Assembly (NCBI GenBank): GCA_025201805.1
Contig: MU619418.1
Span: 21,597-45,621 of the forward strand
Direction: 5' to 3'
DNA length: 24,025 bases
Source: Parasitella parasitica
Taxonomy: Eukaryota; Mucoromycota; Mucoromycetes; Mucorales; Mucoraceae
The notes under the pieces are model-generated. The model saw only the letters and a program-made list of their open reading frames with translations. It made no database searches and was not told the origin of the DNA. Positions within the stretch are counted from its first letter, which is position 1, and the number at the start of each line of letters is the position of its first letter. A program made the translations under genes and the position numbers. This document shows positions 1 to 10,002 of this stretch, in pieces.

Positions 1-57
1 TGTTCCCGTTCATGCACATCTATATTCTTATGAGAACATCGGCGAGGCCATAGTGTT
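1..57 (-). repeat. 57-bp core repeat, copy 1
   Basis: This segment matches the reverse complement of 22602-22658 at 55 of 57 positions, and similarity stops abruptly on its inner side. Neighbouring arrays in the two loci follow the same plan but do not align base by base. The core includes a dyad around TTCTCATGAGAA, perfect in the other copy and with one change here. Confidence 0.85.
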
Positions 58-74
58 AACAAACGTAATAACGT

Positions 75-212
75 TGTGCATGATTTCTTATTCATTTTGT
101 GCTTGAATTTTTATTTTATTAATGCTTGAAATTTTTTTTAGTTAGTGCTTGATTTTTATTTTTTCAACTGCTTAAATTTTTTTTCAAAAAGTGCGCGAAT
201 AAGTTCGAAACA
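75..212 (-). repeat. Subterminal array, six units at exact 23-bp spacing
   Basis: On the plus strand the motif is TGTGCTTGA or a close variant, with unit starts at 75, 98, 121, 144, 167 and 190, so all five spacings are exactly 23 bp. The bases between motifs are mostly A/T and not conserved, which separates this from an ordinary tandem repeat. The array sits just inside the element terminus at 217. Confidence 0.8.
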
Positions 213-217
213 CCCTG

Positions 218-824
218 TACCTTCTTCCAGAAAGTTCAAGAAACATAAGCTTATTTATATTATAAATAGATAGCAATTTCTAGAAACCAAGATAGACAAA
301 TACAAAACCATGATAACTTCTGGAAATAGTTTACCATTAGTATAAATATAACATGAAATTTATTAAATAAACATCATTTTTATTCTGTTAATCAAAACCT
401 ATTATGTGTCAATTTCCCAACCGGAAGTCAAACTCAAGTAAACTCAATCCTGAACACAATTCAGGAACATATCCCAATGGATCATGTTCCTTATTTATAA
501 CTCAACATGATATGTTCATGGATAATAGATACGATCTATCGTTCCATTCTCTAAATCACACCATGTCTCACACTTGTATCTTATCCTCCCATCAGTCCAC
601 TTAGATTCACTAGTATATAAACCATCATTTTTTCCATGTAATAAACGAGATCTTTACCTGATTAATTCACAACCATTTTATTTGAATAATTTCTCATTCT
701 GATAAATCACTCTCTTATCTAACATTTGCCCAAACATTGCATAGTGTATATCACGTGTTTTTCCTCCATATTATACTTGGTTGTTATGTACCTCTAAATT
801 CTACATGTGACAAAAACCACGAAA
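218..824. other. Gene-free spacer
   Basis: AT-rich spacer between the left transposon end and tRNA-Tyr. A short open frame at 404-604 (+) has low-complexity composition, no recognisable domain and no splice context. I see no gene here. Confidence 0.6.
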
Positions 825-908
825 CCGGTTTTAGCTCAGTTGGTAGAGCGGGAGACTGTAGTGAATATCGACATCTCTAGGTCACTAGTTCGAATCTTGT
901 AAACCGGA
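825..908 (+). tRNA. tRNA-Tyr(GTA): tRNA-Tyr (anticodon GTA), intron-containing, copy 1
   Basis: The acceptor stem pairs CCGGTTT (825-831) with AAACCGG (901-907), followed by discriminator A at 908. The D arm is GCTC/GAGC, and the A box TAGCTCAGTTGG is at 832-843. The anticodon GTA sits in CTGTAG, followed by an intron of about 11 nt (TGAATATCGAC) at the canonical 37/38 position and then the 3' half of the anticodon stem. The T arm carries TTCGAAT with the B box near 887-897 and appears to have one T-T mismatch in its stem. CCA is not encoded, as expected for a nuclear gene. It is identical over all 84 nt to the gene at 15381-15464. Confidence 0.93.
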
Positions 909-916
909 TTTTTTTT
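909..916 (+). terminator. Pol III terminator of tRNA-Tyr copy 1
   Basis: A run of eight T residues starts immediately after the discriminator base, the standard RNA polymerase III stop signal. Confidence 0.85.
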
Positions 917-1118
917 ACTTATTTTTACATAAATGAAGTGTTTGTAGCATTCTATTGCTCACTTGGATATACGAAAAAAGGTGATAATCTGCATATTTTA
1001 CCCTACCGAAGTTTAAATTGCTTTGATTTTGATATCGAAATTACACACAGCAAAAAATAAAAAGGTAACACTGTCTTTACTTATGTATGGATCTAATATT
1101 TTAAATTATGGTAAAGGT

Positions 1119-2307
1119 CTAATGGCGGTGAGCAGGCGTGAGTTTGATATCGCCATCACCACCGTTTAGTAGGGCCTTGACCTTTTCTGTGTACATCCTC
1201 AAGCTATCGCCCATGACAGTGATTTTGATTTGAACATCGTTGGTATTTTCCAAAGTATCTTCATTCTTGACGGGTGTAATAGTCCAGCGACCGAAAGCAT
1301 GATTTACAATTGACAGTTTACCATCATCCAAACGTACGAAACCCTTGATACGATAGATATCTTCTTTAGGCATAGACTTGAGGAATGCCTCAAATTGCTC
1401 AAGCGTCAATTTATCATCATTGACAGATTGAAGGATTTGAATCAAATCAACCTCATTTTCTTGATGCTTGGGATCAAAAACAGATTCTTCCAAATGTTTA
1501 TTCTTCCCATAGCCCACCTTAAAAAGCTGCGTATCCAGGCCGAATACAAGATCAGGAGAGACACCGGCTTTATCACATTTGACCTTAGGTGTGTCAGTAT
1601 TCAAAACGTTGATGTGATCAATCACATTATCCAATTGACGTTCGTCGACCAATTCGTGCTTGTTGAGTAAGATGACATCGGTATATTGCGCCTGCAACTT
1701 TGCTGTATAACTAGTATCTTCGTAGCCACTAAAGTTCTCGCAATCAACAACTGTAATGATAGAATCCAATGTAAACCCTTCATCTTCCATCTCACGAATT
1801 TGCCAGGCAATAGGAGCTTCACAAAAGTTCACAGATGTTAGATGATATTATCATCTAGTCAAAAATTACACATACCGGGGAAAGCTGAACCACTGGTCTC
1901 AATAATAATTCTATCAGGATTATATTGGTCTATAGATGATGTGATTATATGAAAAAGTATATCCATCTTGCTTCACACAAAAATTTACCTCTTAATTCTT
2001 GAAGTGCCAACTTCATTTGACCAACCAGTACACAACACATGCAACCATTAACCATTTCCTGAACACCAACATTGGTCTCCTTTGCCAACTGACTGTCAAC
2101 TATCAAAATAATAAGGGTATTGGTAGCCATAAAAACCTATGAAGATCAGAAATTTCTACCTGCAATATCGCCAAATTCATTTTTCAACAAACAGACTTTA
2201 TAATCTTTGGGGACACGTTGTAATAAGCTCAGGATTTGAGTGGTTTTACCACTTCCCAAGAAACCCGTAAAGACAGTGATAGGAAGAGGGTTTACAACAG
2301 CAGGCAT
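1119..2307 (-). CDS. COG0523/CobW-type GTPase, putative metal chaperone
   Basis: Four exons (2307-2160, 2099-1989, 1929-1876, 1816-1119) with GT-AG introns of 59-60 nt give 336 aa. The family comprises G3E GTPases that insert or traffic metals such as zinc or cobalt. Visible motifs are the Walker A box GFLGSGKT (residues 15-22), the metal-binding CxCC motif within GCMCC (68-72), ETSGSAFP before the last intron, and the base-recognition NKHE (156-159, NKxD type). The C-terminal third fits a CobW_C domain and ends in PAHRH. The protein starts almost directly with the G domain. The CPELVPI-like N-terminal motif that ZNG1 proteins use to contact methionine aminopeptidase is not visible, so client and metal stay open. 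The start is only 120 bp from the stop of the glycogen synthase gene on the same strand, so its promoter must be compact or lie in that gene's 3' end. Residues and splice phases are read from sequence; the role is from family knowledge. Confidence 0.92.
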
Positions 2308-2426
2308 ATCTATTGCTAAATAGTATTAAGTTAAAGGGAAGGAAGAAAAATGTGCACTAAAAGCCATGTGTTTGAGATAAAATCAATTCAAGGTTTCACA
2401 ATCCCAAAAAAAGAACAAATGTTTAT

Positions 2427-4820
2427 TTAAAGTTTTTGCTGCTTTTCTTCTAATGTTAACTGGTTTAATGTCTCAATATCACCTTCCCTCAGCAATTCTT
2501 CTTCTCTTGAGGCATCATCTCCCTTTTTACGAAGCGCAGGAAACTCTTTTCTAGGCAAAAGAATTCGATTCTCCTCTTCATCATCTTCATTTTCGCCATT
2601 GAAATACTCGTTTACCAAGCTTCTGATACGAGGGCTTGCAGGCGCAGACAATGGCTTCGGAATTTTCTTTACAGCAATGTCCAAATCCAACTGATCGTCG
2701 TCATCCACAAATGACTCTGGGTATACACGACGTAATGCCAGTTGACGAGCTTTAATGTATTCATAACCCATTCGTTTCCAGTCTAAAAGATCAGATAGTC
2801 TTTCAGTACGATTGCGCTGATTGATACGTTGGCGCCTTGTCTTTTGACAGAATCTAAACATTTGCTCACACAATTGCTGAATTGACTCCTCGACTGATTT
2901 GAGTCTTCGATCTACTATATAGATACCATAATCTTCGCAATTTTCGATATTTTCGTCCATGAAACAACCAAAACCAGATAGGCTTATGAAGAAGCATCAG
3001 TATGACCTCGCTGACTACAAATAAATTTTAAACTTACTTTGTTGTAATTGACGGCACTCCCATTACAGTACATTCGGCAGGTGTATATCCCCAAGGCTCA
3101 TAATAAGAAGGGAAGACGCCCAAATGGCAGCCCCGAACAAAATCCTCGTAATCTAGGCCCAATAGTGGGTTGTTGGCATTCAGGAATTCAGGATGGAAAA
3201 TTGTCTTTACACGATCTTCCGACTTGTTATATAGTTCCAAGCGTCTCAATTGATTGATAATTGGGTCAGCACCATCATCTACCATATTGTGAGTAACAAT
3301 GGGCGGTAAGCTATGATTTTTCAATGCGAATACTCGGCGTTTCAAGAGAACTTTATCCTCACTATGCAGGAATTCCGCAGGATCCAGCTCTTCTCCTTTT
3401 AGAGCGCTCTCAAATATACGTTTGCCAATACGATCCTGAATCTCGTTGACGGTTTCTCGCAGTTGTTTTGTTACAGCTTGACCTTTAAGAGCTTCCACAT
3501 TGAATGAACGAGTAGCGGCTGGCATGACTAAAAACACGACCACAGTTATGTTTGACTTGGCCGCTTTCAAACGATCATTCAAACCTAAAAATGAATTGTT
3601 TCATGTTGAGAGTATTTTTCCTGTTACTTGCAGTGAGACACTTACGTCCGAGGGATTCCACAAACATGTCGACGCCTTTATTACGGAATTCATAACGGCC
3701 AGCAGTGAAAAAGTAAACTGTGTTGTTCAGGTCAAAATCATAATGGCCATAAAAGTGTCCTCTAACGAAATCATTGATCTTTTCTTTGTTCAAGGCATGC
3801 TTGTTTTGAAACTCGTGTACTGCTTGGAATTTTACAACATTCAAGCCATTTGGCAAAACCCCATCTATTAAAGTTATAGAATAAGACACACAAAGACACG
3901 CATACACACTTTCAATCGTCTTACCTGGCTTGCGCTTTAATAAATGTTCGCTCTCATATGCAGTGATATGGCTAACAGTGGTAAAAACATCGGCACAATG
4001 GGCTGCGCCCCGTTCAATACAATACCGATGATAAATACCACGCTTGCCAGCCTCATGATCGACATCAAAATCTCGGAGGTTGTTGTAAAAATCGACCGAA
4101 CCAGCACATAAATAACGACCCAAGAGAGTGGCATGAGTTGTAAAAATGGTAGTGACATCAATCTTGCGTTTTTTGACAAGAGGGATACCTACACCAGCCA
4201 ACCATTCATGGAAATGAGCAATAATGGCAGGGCTTGGGTCAGATTCAGTTGATTGAGCATTGTACTACTCTAGAACCGATAAGAACTCTCAATGTTTGAA
4301 TGGATCACAACGACATATACCTTGTCTGCAACTTGACCAAGAAACCAAGTAACTATATAACCAAACAGGATGGCCTCGTTTGTCTCCTGGTCATTAGGCG
4401 GACTAGGAATGCCTGCAACTTTCCAGAGATCACTTTTCCACTCATCCAGTTTATGGGTCATGCTGCCTGTATCAAACAGCAGTACATAGGGAGCACCTTC
4501 CACTAACCACCTGCCAAAGAGATACTTTACACCGTTGGCGGACATGGTAGCCAATGTTTCCCGGATAATCCCAGAAGGTGGCTCGAGAGCCTCTACTTCC
4601 ATAGGAGCTGTCTTGTAAGACAGAGGACCGATTAAGCAATATCTGTCGCCAAATTCCCTGACAGTAACGGGAACTTTTGTCTTTATAACTGTGTAAATGC
4701 CACCAACTACGGGATACACAGTTAGGTACGGCATCGACTAGAGTTAGAGTTACCTTTGTTAGCTACTTCCCAAGCAATCTCGAATAAAATCGGATTGTAG
4801 ACGTCTCGTTGTTCTGGCAT
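2427..4820 (-). CDS. GSY1: Glycogen [starch] synthase, GT3 family
   Basis: Six exons (4820-4754, 4706-4321, 4264-3925, 3864-3646, 3584-3038, 2982-2427) separated by introns of 47-61 nt give 704 aa, close to the usual fungal and animal length. The enzyme transfers glucose from UDP-glucose to the growing alpha-1,4 chain of cytosolic glycogen. The N-terminus has [11 protein letters not shown] (residues 23-33, nucleotide-sugar site). The middle has [11 protein letters not shown] and [17 protein letters not shown]. The GT-B catalytic stretch EPWGYTPAE holds the two conserved glutamates (about E500 and E508). The arginine cluster [13 protein letters not shown] (569-581) is the known glucose-6-phosphate switch. 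SAPASP (about 632-637) resembles the C-terminal phosphorylation sites of the family, followed by an acidic tail. I chose the ATG at 4820 because it gives a family-length N-terminus. An in-phase upstream exon (4902 upward) is an alternative, in which 4814-4901 would be an intron. Confidence 0.95.
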
Positions 4821-5724
4821 TTTGTGTTATTAGTTGATTCAGAAAACAAAACGAAAAGAAAAGTAACAAATCAAACCAGAGGCCAAAGCTATAATTTATA
4901 CCTTTTTTTCCCAACAAAGTAAATCCATCAGGAATCGATTGGGGTTTGGTTGAAGTGTAACCATTCTCACGAACAAATAGCAAGACTTTGCTTTTCCTAC
5001 TTGACTATTTGATCTTTGCCACTATTTGCTGCAGTAATAGGTTGAAAAAACAAACAAACCGTGTGCCACCACTGCTCTTGAGTAGGTATGTGTTGTTTTG
5101 TCATCTATTGTGTTGTGTTGAATGCTGAATTTGTTATCATCTAATCGATTTGCAAATAAAAGAAGCATTACACAAACGAGTAAAAACTAATACAGCATAA
5201 TGCCCGAAAAGATACGTGCTCCTTTAAATGACTGTAGTGGTTTTTTTATATGATTGTTTGTTTGCTGTGAAAAGTTCTAAAAATTTCCCACAGATAAATT
5301 AAATCATAGCTCTGTAACTGATTTTGTATACAACAGTATCTCTCTTGCTCTGCATTATTACATAATCTTGATCCGCCTTTTCTTACTTCAATGCGTGTTT
5401 GGAGTAGGAAGGCTAAATATAGCCATGCCCCCCCCCACATTGATCTTCTTTATCTCGGGAAGATCTAAAACATTCAAACCCAAATTTCCAGTCTTCCACT
5501 TGATTTGTGTATGCACATTACTGATCCATGTTAGCCGATAAAAAATGAATTAATTGGCTTTCATAATATACCATATATACAAAATAGAGCGATAGTTTCT
5601 GTTGCGGCTTATACCGGTAACATTGTATATAGAGCACATTAATGTTTCGACAATTACAAAGAAAAGTGCGTTTACAAACTTTTGAGCATTAATCCACAAT
5701 GTTTATTAACTTAATCAATTTATT
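4821..5724 (-). promoter_or_regulatory. Upstream/leader region of glycogen synthase, with candidate uORF
   Basis: No separate gene is recognisable. Reading toward the synthase start, it contains a 35-codon open frame with its own ATG (5104 to stop at 4997). Next is an open stretch at about 4983-4902 ending in a good donor (AAG/gtataa) that could splice in phase to 4813. Either the leader carries an upstream ORF and the open stretch is untranslated, or the protein has an extra 5' exon. In the visible frame a stop precedes that stretch with no ATG after it, so a further upstream splice would be needed. A run of nine C (5428-5436) lies farther out. No TATA box is asserted. Confidence 0.4.
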
Positions 5725-7355
5725 TTACGACGCCATATCTACATCTGCAGATTGCTGTGGCTCCTCTTTACGTATCATATCTGCACTTTCTCCAACCACT
5801 ATGCGCTCCTCGATTTGGTCTTCAGACACCGAGAATTGACGGGCATTGGTATTTCCATTTTTGTTGATAAAAAGTTTGTTTTGAGGTTTGTTTTCTTTGG
5901 TGTGCTTGTAAAAACAGTTGGGCCGTGTGCATGCTCCATCAAATTTACACTATTGAAATTCCAAAATTCGTTAATGCTCTGGTAGCTATCCGTTTTAAAA
6001 TCGCTACACTTACGATAACTTCGGTTTTAAAATCCGAATCTTTAGAATGAAGAAAATGGCAATCTGCTCTTGTACAAGCATCGCCATTTTTACAGGGAAT
6101 CTGCACACGTTGGTCTATTTTTGTAAATGAAGGCTGGCCTTGCATAAAGAACGCTTGTTGAGGAGGCATAGCAGGATGCAAATATGGACATACTGGGTTA
6201 CTGCAGTAAGGGAAAAATTTACAAGGGAATGGTATTCTGGATGTGGGTGGCTGTAAAACAGGTGCAACAACTTGAGGATGAATCCCTAAACACTCTGAAG
6301 CCATCTTAGAGCAATTGGGAAACTCACTATGCATAGAAATAGTATTAAAAGCCAAAGACCTACCAAGAGCTATTGGGGTAACTTACGGGCAAATAGTGGT
6401 AGGATGAAAGTAGATGCATTCAGCACCATTTTTGCAGTTGGGCCAATACTTGCAGCGTTCCTTGTTACTATCATTTTGACGTTCAGGGATGTTGATAGGC
6501 TTGGATCCGCCCAGACGATTAAAAACACTAGGCATTTCTTCACTCTTTGCAGTACCGATTCTAGAAAACACATTGCCTGATCGACGATTATCTTGCTCGG
6601 GTAGTTTTTCGTAGCGAGAAGTATGGTCTTGTCGTTCGTAGCGAGAAGAGCGACGCTCAGGTGAACGAGAGCGACTACGAGGAAGATCGCTGCGGCGAGC
6701 AACAGTGGATCTAGGCGAAAAATCGGTTCGCTTAATGTTATTATTCAAAGCTCCACCTAGAGCTTGACTGAAAATTCTGCCCTTAGGTCTATCAACATCC
6801 GTACGATCTAGTTGCTGAGAAGATGTAGAATGGTGTTGTTCTGATGGTTTTTGTTCTTTAATCGAATCGATAGTATCTGATGCAGGTGCTTCAAGCGCTT
6901 GCTTGCGAGCAAAAATCCATTCTGTAAGATTTGAATCTGCAAATTAACATTTTAGCATCAGACAGAAATCAGCTGTTTTGAGGGGGGGGGGGGGAACTTA
7001 CCGTAGTCTGATCCTACAACTAGTAAAGAATTTCTTAATTAGCAAATGCATTGAAATGCTTATAGCAAAAGAACATACGTTGTAAAAGCTCAATGTCAAC
7101 ATCTTGGGCATTCTTTCCAACCTGGAGTAAAGTAACGATAAAGCCTGAAAGTGTTTTGTCTATTGGAAGATATTTGATCGTTTGTGGCAAAGCTGAAATA
7201 CTTGCGACGGAATCCTTACCTCCCGCGTCACTGTATTCATAAGCAACGACCTTATTGTAAATCTCATTCTTAAGGAAGATTACAGTTAATCCTGTGATTC
7301 TACATGTTTACTCCTGTCAATATACCTCTAATTGTTCCCAATAATTAGCTTCCAT
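5725..7355 (-). CDS. NAB2: Nab2/ZC3H14-like nuclear poly(A)-binding CCCH zinc-finger protein
   Basis: Seven exons (7355-7326, 7268-7220, 7159-7079, 7019-7002, 6936-6387, 6326-6014, 5949-5725) with introns of 57-65 nt give 421 aa. Nab2/ZC3H14 proteins bind poly(A) RNA in the nucleus and control tail length and mRNA export. Residues 1 to about 85 resemble the N-terminal PWI-like fold of the family. A Ser/Arg-rich stretch (about 130-165) follows. Five CCCH fingers are visible: C221-C227-C233-H237, C242-C248-C255-H259, C278-C284-C289-H293, C321-C327-C332-H336 and C348-C354-C359-H363. All have a C-x5-C spacing and a final x3-H. The first two fingers read very like the ZC3H14 pair (CKYWPNCKNG and HPTTICP). 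The last exon begins exactly with the fifth finger. Exon 4 is only 18 nt. The tail is acidic and ends DVDMAS. Assignment rests on finger number, spacing and linker similarity, not on a search. Confidence 0.88.
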
Positions 7356-8467
7356 TTTGTCAAAGGTTTTGGTTATTAGAAAAAAAAACTTCAATGCCAA
7401 ATGTTGAAGCTTTTGTGACTATGGGGGTGCGTCAAATCTTGGCTCCAAGTGACCATCATGACACCGTGGCATTTTCAATCATCAATATTAGTCAGAGACT
7501 CATTCTGTTGCAGCATTGATGGTTTATGAAACCTTCATGTATGTTTCATAGTCTCAAGTGGTTAAAAAACCCAGCTGAATATTGAGCGACATTTGACCAG
7601 GTCCTCCATCGAATTTAATCGCGTTGGCACAAAATGAGCTTTGACTACTTTTGATAGATACAGCGTTATTTAGAAGGCATACGTCGAGAAGTAATTCATG
7701 TGGTTATGGCACTTTCTAAAAGTAGATGATGAATTTTAGGATTGCGTATGGCCATTCCGTAGAAAGAAGGCAGTGGTCAATATGATGAAAATCAGCCTGT
7801 TTGATCTGAATATGCTTTAAAATGCGTACACGTTTGTATAAAGTAGACAAAAAAATACAATTTCATGGTAATAAAAGCTTTTCAATTTGGTTAAGTGTCG
7901 TCATATCATCTAAAATAGCAAAGCTATGAAATGTCAGTTACGTACAGCTCGTGAAATCACATTGAATAGTTACCTTATGATGAAAGTAGTATTGAGACGA
8001 TTTCTAAAATTTGCTGCTTTGTGAGGGAAATCAAAAAGTATTCTCATTATCTAATAACTACTATGTAAATATAAACAGGAAAGAAATTGTGATTTTAAAT
8101 TCAGTGGGCCTGAAATAGTACATTGTCCAGTTTGATAGTGCAAACCAAGGTAAAGAAAACTTACAGGAGTAATATAATAAAATTTGTATAGCAGTAAATT
8201 GATGCTCATGCCGTATTTATATCTATGGAAAAAGGAATTGAAAAAACAAAAAACTGATGGAAATCGGATAGTTTAACCTTAATACGGTAGAACATCTAGC
8301 AATATCCCTTACCACTAATACTAACTTGATAAAAGTGAGATTTATTGTGAATGATATAAATATAATTAAATAAAAGTTAATATAGAAGTACAAGCCAGCA
8401 TCACTGTTATAGTAATGAATAGAATATAATACAGTAGTCGATTGTTATTGTAGCAGAGATTTTTCAA
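7356..8467. other. Gene-free spacer between MFS transporter and NAB2-like gene
   Basis: About 1.1 kb of AT-rich sequence. It must hold the promoter of the NAB2-like gene and the 3' end of the transporter transcript. I find no convincing open frame, tRNA or repeat. A short G-rich string near 7423 (GGGGGTGCGTCAAATCTTGG) looks faintly like a transposon end, but no partner is visible. Confidence 0.5.
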
Positions 8468-10002
8468 TTAAAATTCATCATCATGCTCAACGGGAACTTT
8501 CTTGCTATTCATTTCTTCATCGGCAATTTGTGGAGTGGGCTTAGGGACCATGATATTGTTGCTTTGCAAAAGATAAGCAGCACAGCACATGAGGACCATG
8601 GCTGCTGTCATACCCATAGTAGTGATTTTACCAGTACGATAAGCAGGAGCATCTGTAACACTCCATGCTTCGACGTTAACAAAATTTGGCACAAGGTTAC
8701 CGATAGCATTGATAATTGCAATGGCAAGAGCACGAGATTCTCTATCGCAGGAATAGAGCTCATTCACCCACGTCATCATGATAGGGGAGATACCGAACAC
8801 AGGAGGCACCATGTAGGCACACACGAACAAGAGTCCAATTGGCACATTGCCGCCGTTGACAGCTACAAGCACAATATACCACACCAGCGTGAACAAGGCA
8901 CCGCCAATGATGTGGAAGGCACGATGGCCATATCTTCCTGCATTGAATTTATCAGAAATTTTACCTTGAGCAATGATGACGATGCCCACCCAGCACCAGA
9001 TTGGAACCATCATATAATTGGCAAATGATGCACTATAGCCAAGTGTTTTGAGAATGATAGGGAAGTTCTGTAGAATGCCCATGCCCATTTGCATACATAT
9101 GAACATGCAAGTAAAGAGGTAGATGAAAGGAGTGGTAAAGAGATTGCGGAAGGTGGTCATATTAAGGCCGCTGCCAACAGCGCCTCTGCCCTGACGTTCG
9201 AGACGAGTGATTGCCATGTCGCGCAATTCTCCCTGGATGAAGCGAGTGTTGTGCGGGAAATTAGGAAGAACAAAGAAACCAGCAAAACCAATAACGACAG
9301 CAATTAGGCCTTCAATGATGAAGAGCCATTTCCAACCACGCATTCCATGGGCACCATCCAAGCTTGACGAGATGGCACCAGAAATTAGACCGCTGAAAGC
9401 ACCAGAGACTTGAGAGCCAGCGACAAATACAGCAGTGCGGGTGGCTAATTCCTCTTTAGTATACCAAGAGCCAAGCAAAAAGACGATACCTGGATAGAAA
9501 CCTGCTTCAGTTAATCCAAGACAGATGCGAAGACCGTAGAGGCCTCGGTAATCAGTTACGAGCGCCATGAAGCAAACGATGGCACCCCACACAAAAACAA
9601 TGAGAGGTAACATGATACTAGGACGAACTTTTGTGATGATATAGTTGGCGGGAATCTGTAAACTTCGGGAAAGGTGTTAATAATACATATGCAAAGGAAT
9701 CAGAGGGATGCTTACATAATATAACCAATAAAGAACATTGTTAAAGCCCAATTGTACTGCTTATCAACAAGATGCAAATCATCGCTTAGACCTGTGGTCT
9801 GGGCATTAGGCATATTGTTTCGATCTAAACCGTTGGCAAAGTAGCCCCAGAAAGCCCAGATCATAAGACGATAATCTAACAGACGCACAAGTTTTTTCTC
9901 GACTTGCGCATCAGTCGCAGAAAGCTGGACTTGATCTAGGCTTTCACCATCTTCAATAAATTGACTATCCACTTGCGTGGGCTGAGGCTTGTCTTGCTGC
10001 AT
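8468..10002 (-). CDS. MFS transporter, anion:cation symporter (Dal5/Tna1-like) family
   Basis: Two exons (10002-9716 and 9662-8468) with a 53-nt intron give 493 aa, the normal size for this family of plasma-membrane proton symporters for organic acids and vitamins. A hydrophilic N-terminus of about 45 residues is followed by the first membrane helix and the typical LDRNN (59-63) and GLSDDL motifs. The acceptor after CCCGAAG joins GYI to ILQIPANYI, restoring the family pattern at helix 2. Further hydrophobic segments cover the rest and suggest 12 helices with a central hydrophilic loop. The C-terminus is short, charged and cytosolic (KVPVEHDDEF). Known relatives carry allantoate, nicotinate, pantothenate, biotin or tartrate; the substrate here cannot be told from sequence. 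Confidence 0.92.

Larger units (their letters stand above)
1..217 (-). mobile_element. Truncated end of a Tc1/mariner-like DNA element
   Basis: Read on the minus strand from 217, the sequence starts CAGGGTGTTTCGAAC directly after a TA dinucleotide (218-219), the usual layout of a Tc1/mariner terminus. Inside lie six copies of a short motif at exactly 23-bp spacing (75-212), then a 57-bp core (1-57) that recurs at 22602-22658. The element continues beyond the left edge, so its other end, its length and any transposase cannot be seen. The terminus resembles the start of the element near 22259 when small gaps are allowed. The family assignment is an inference from the terminus and TA flank only. 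Confidence 0.6.

Noticed and set aside
404-604. Plus-strand open frame of 66 codons near the left end
   Set aside because: Composition unlike the host genes in the window, rich in Ser/His/Asn, without domain or conserved neighbour.
7423-7450. Possible transposon terminus GGGGGTGCGTCAAATC
   Set aside because: I could not find an inverted partner or a target duplication within the next kilobase.
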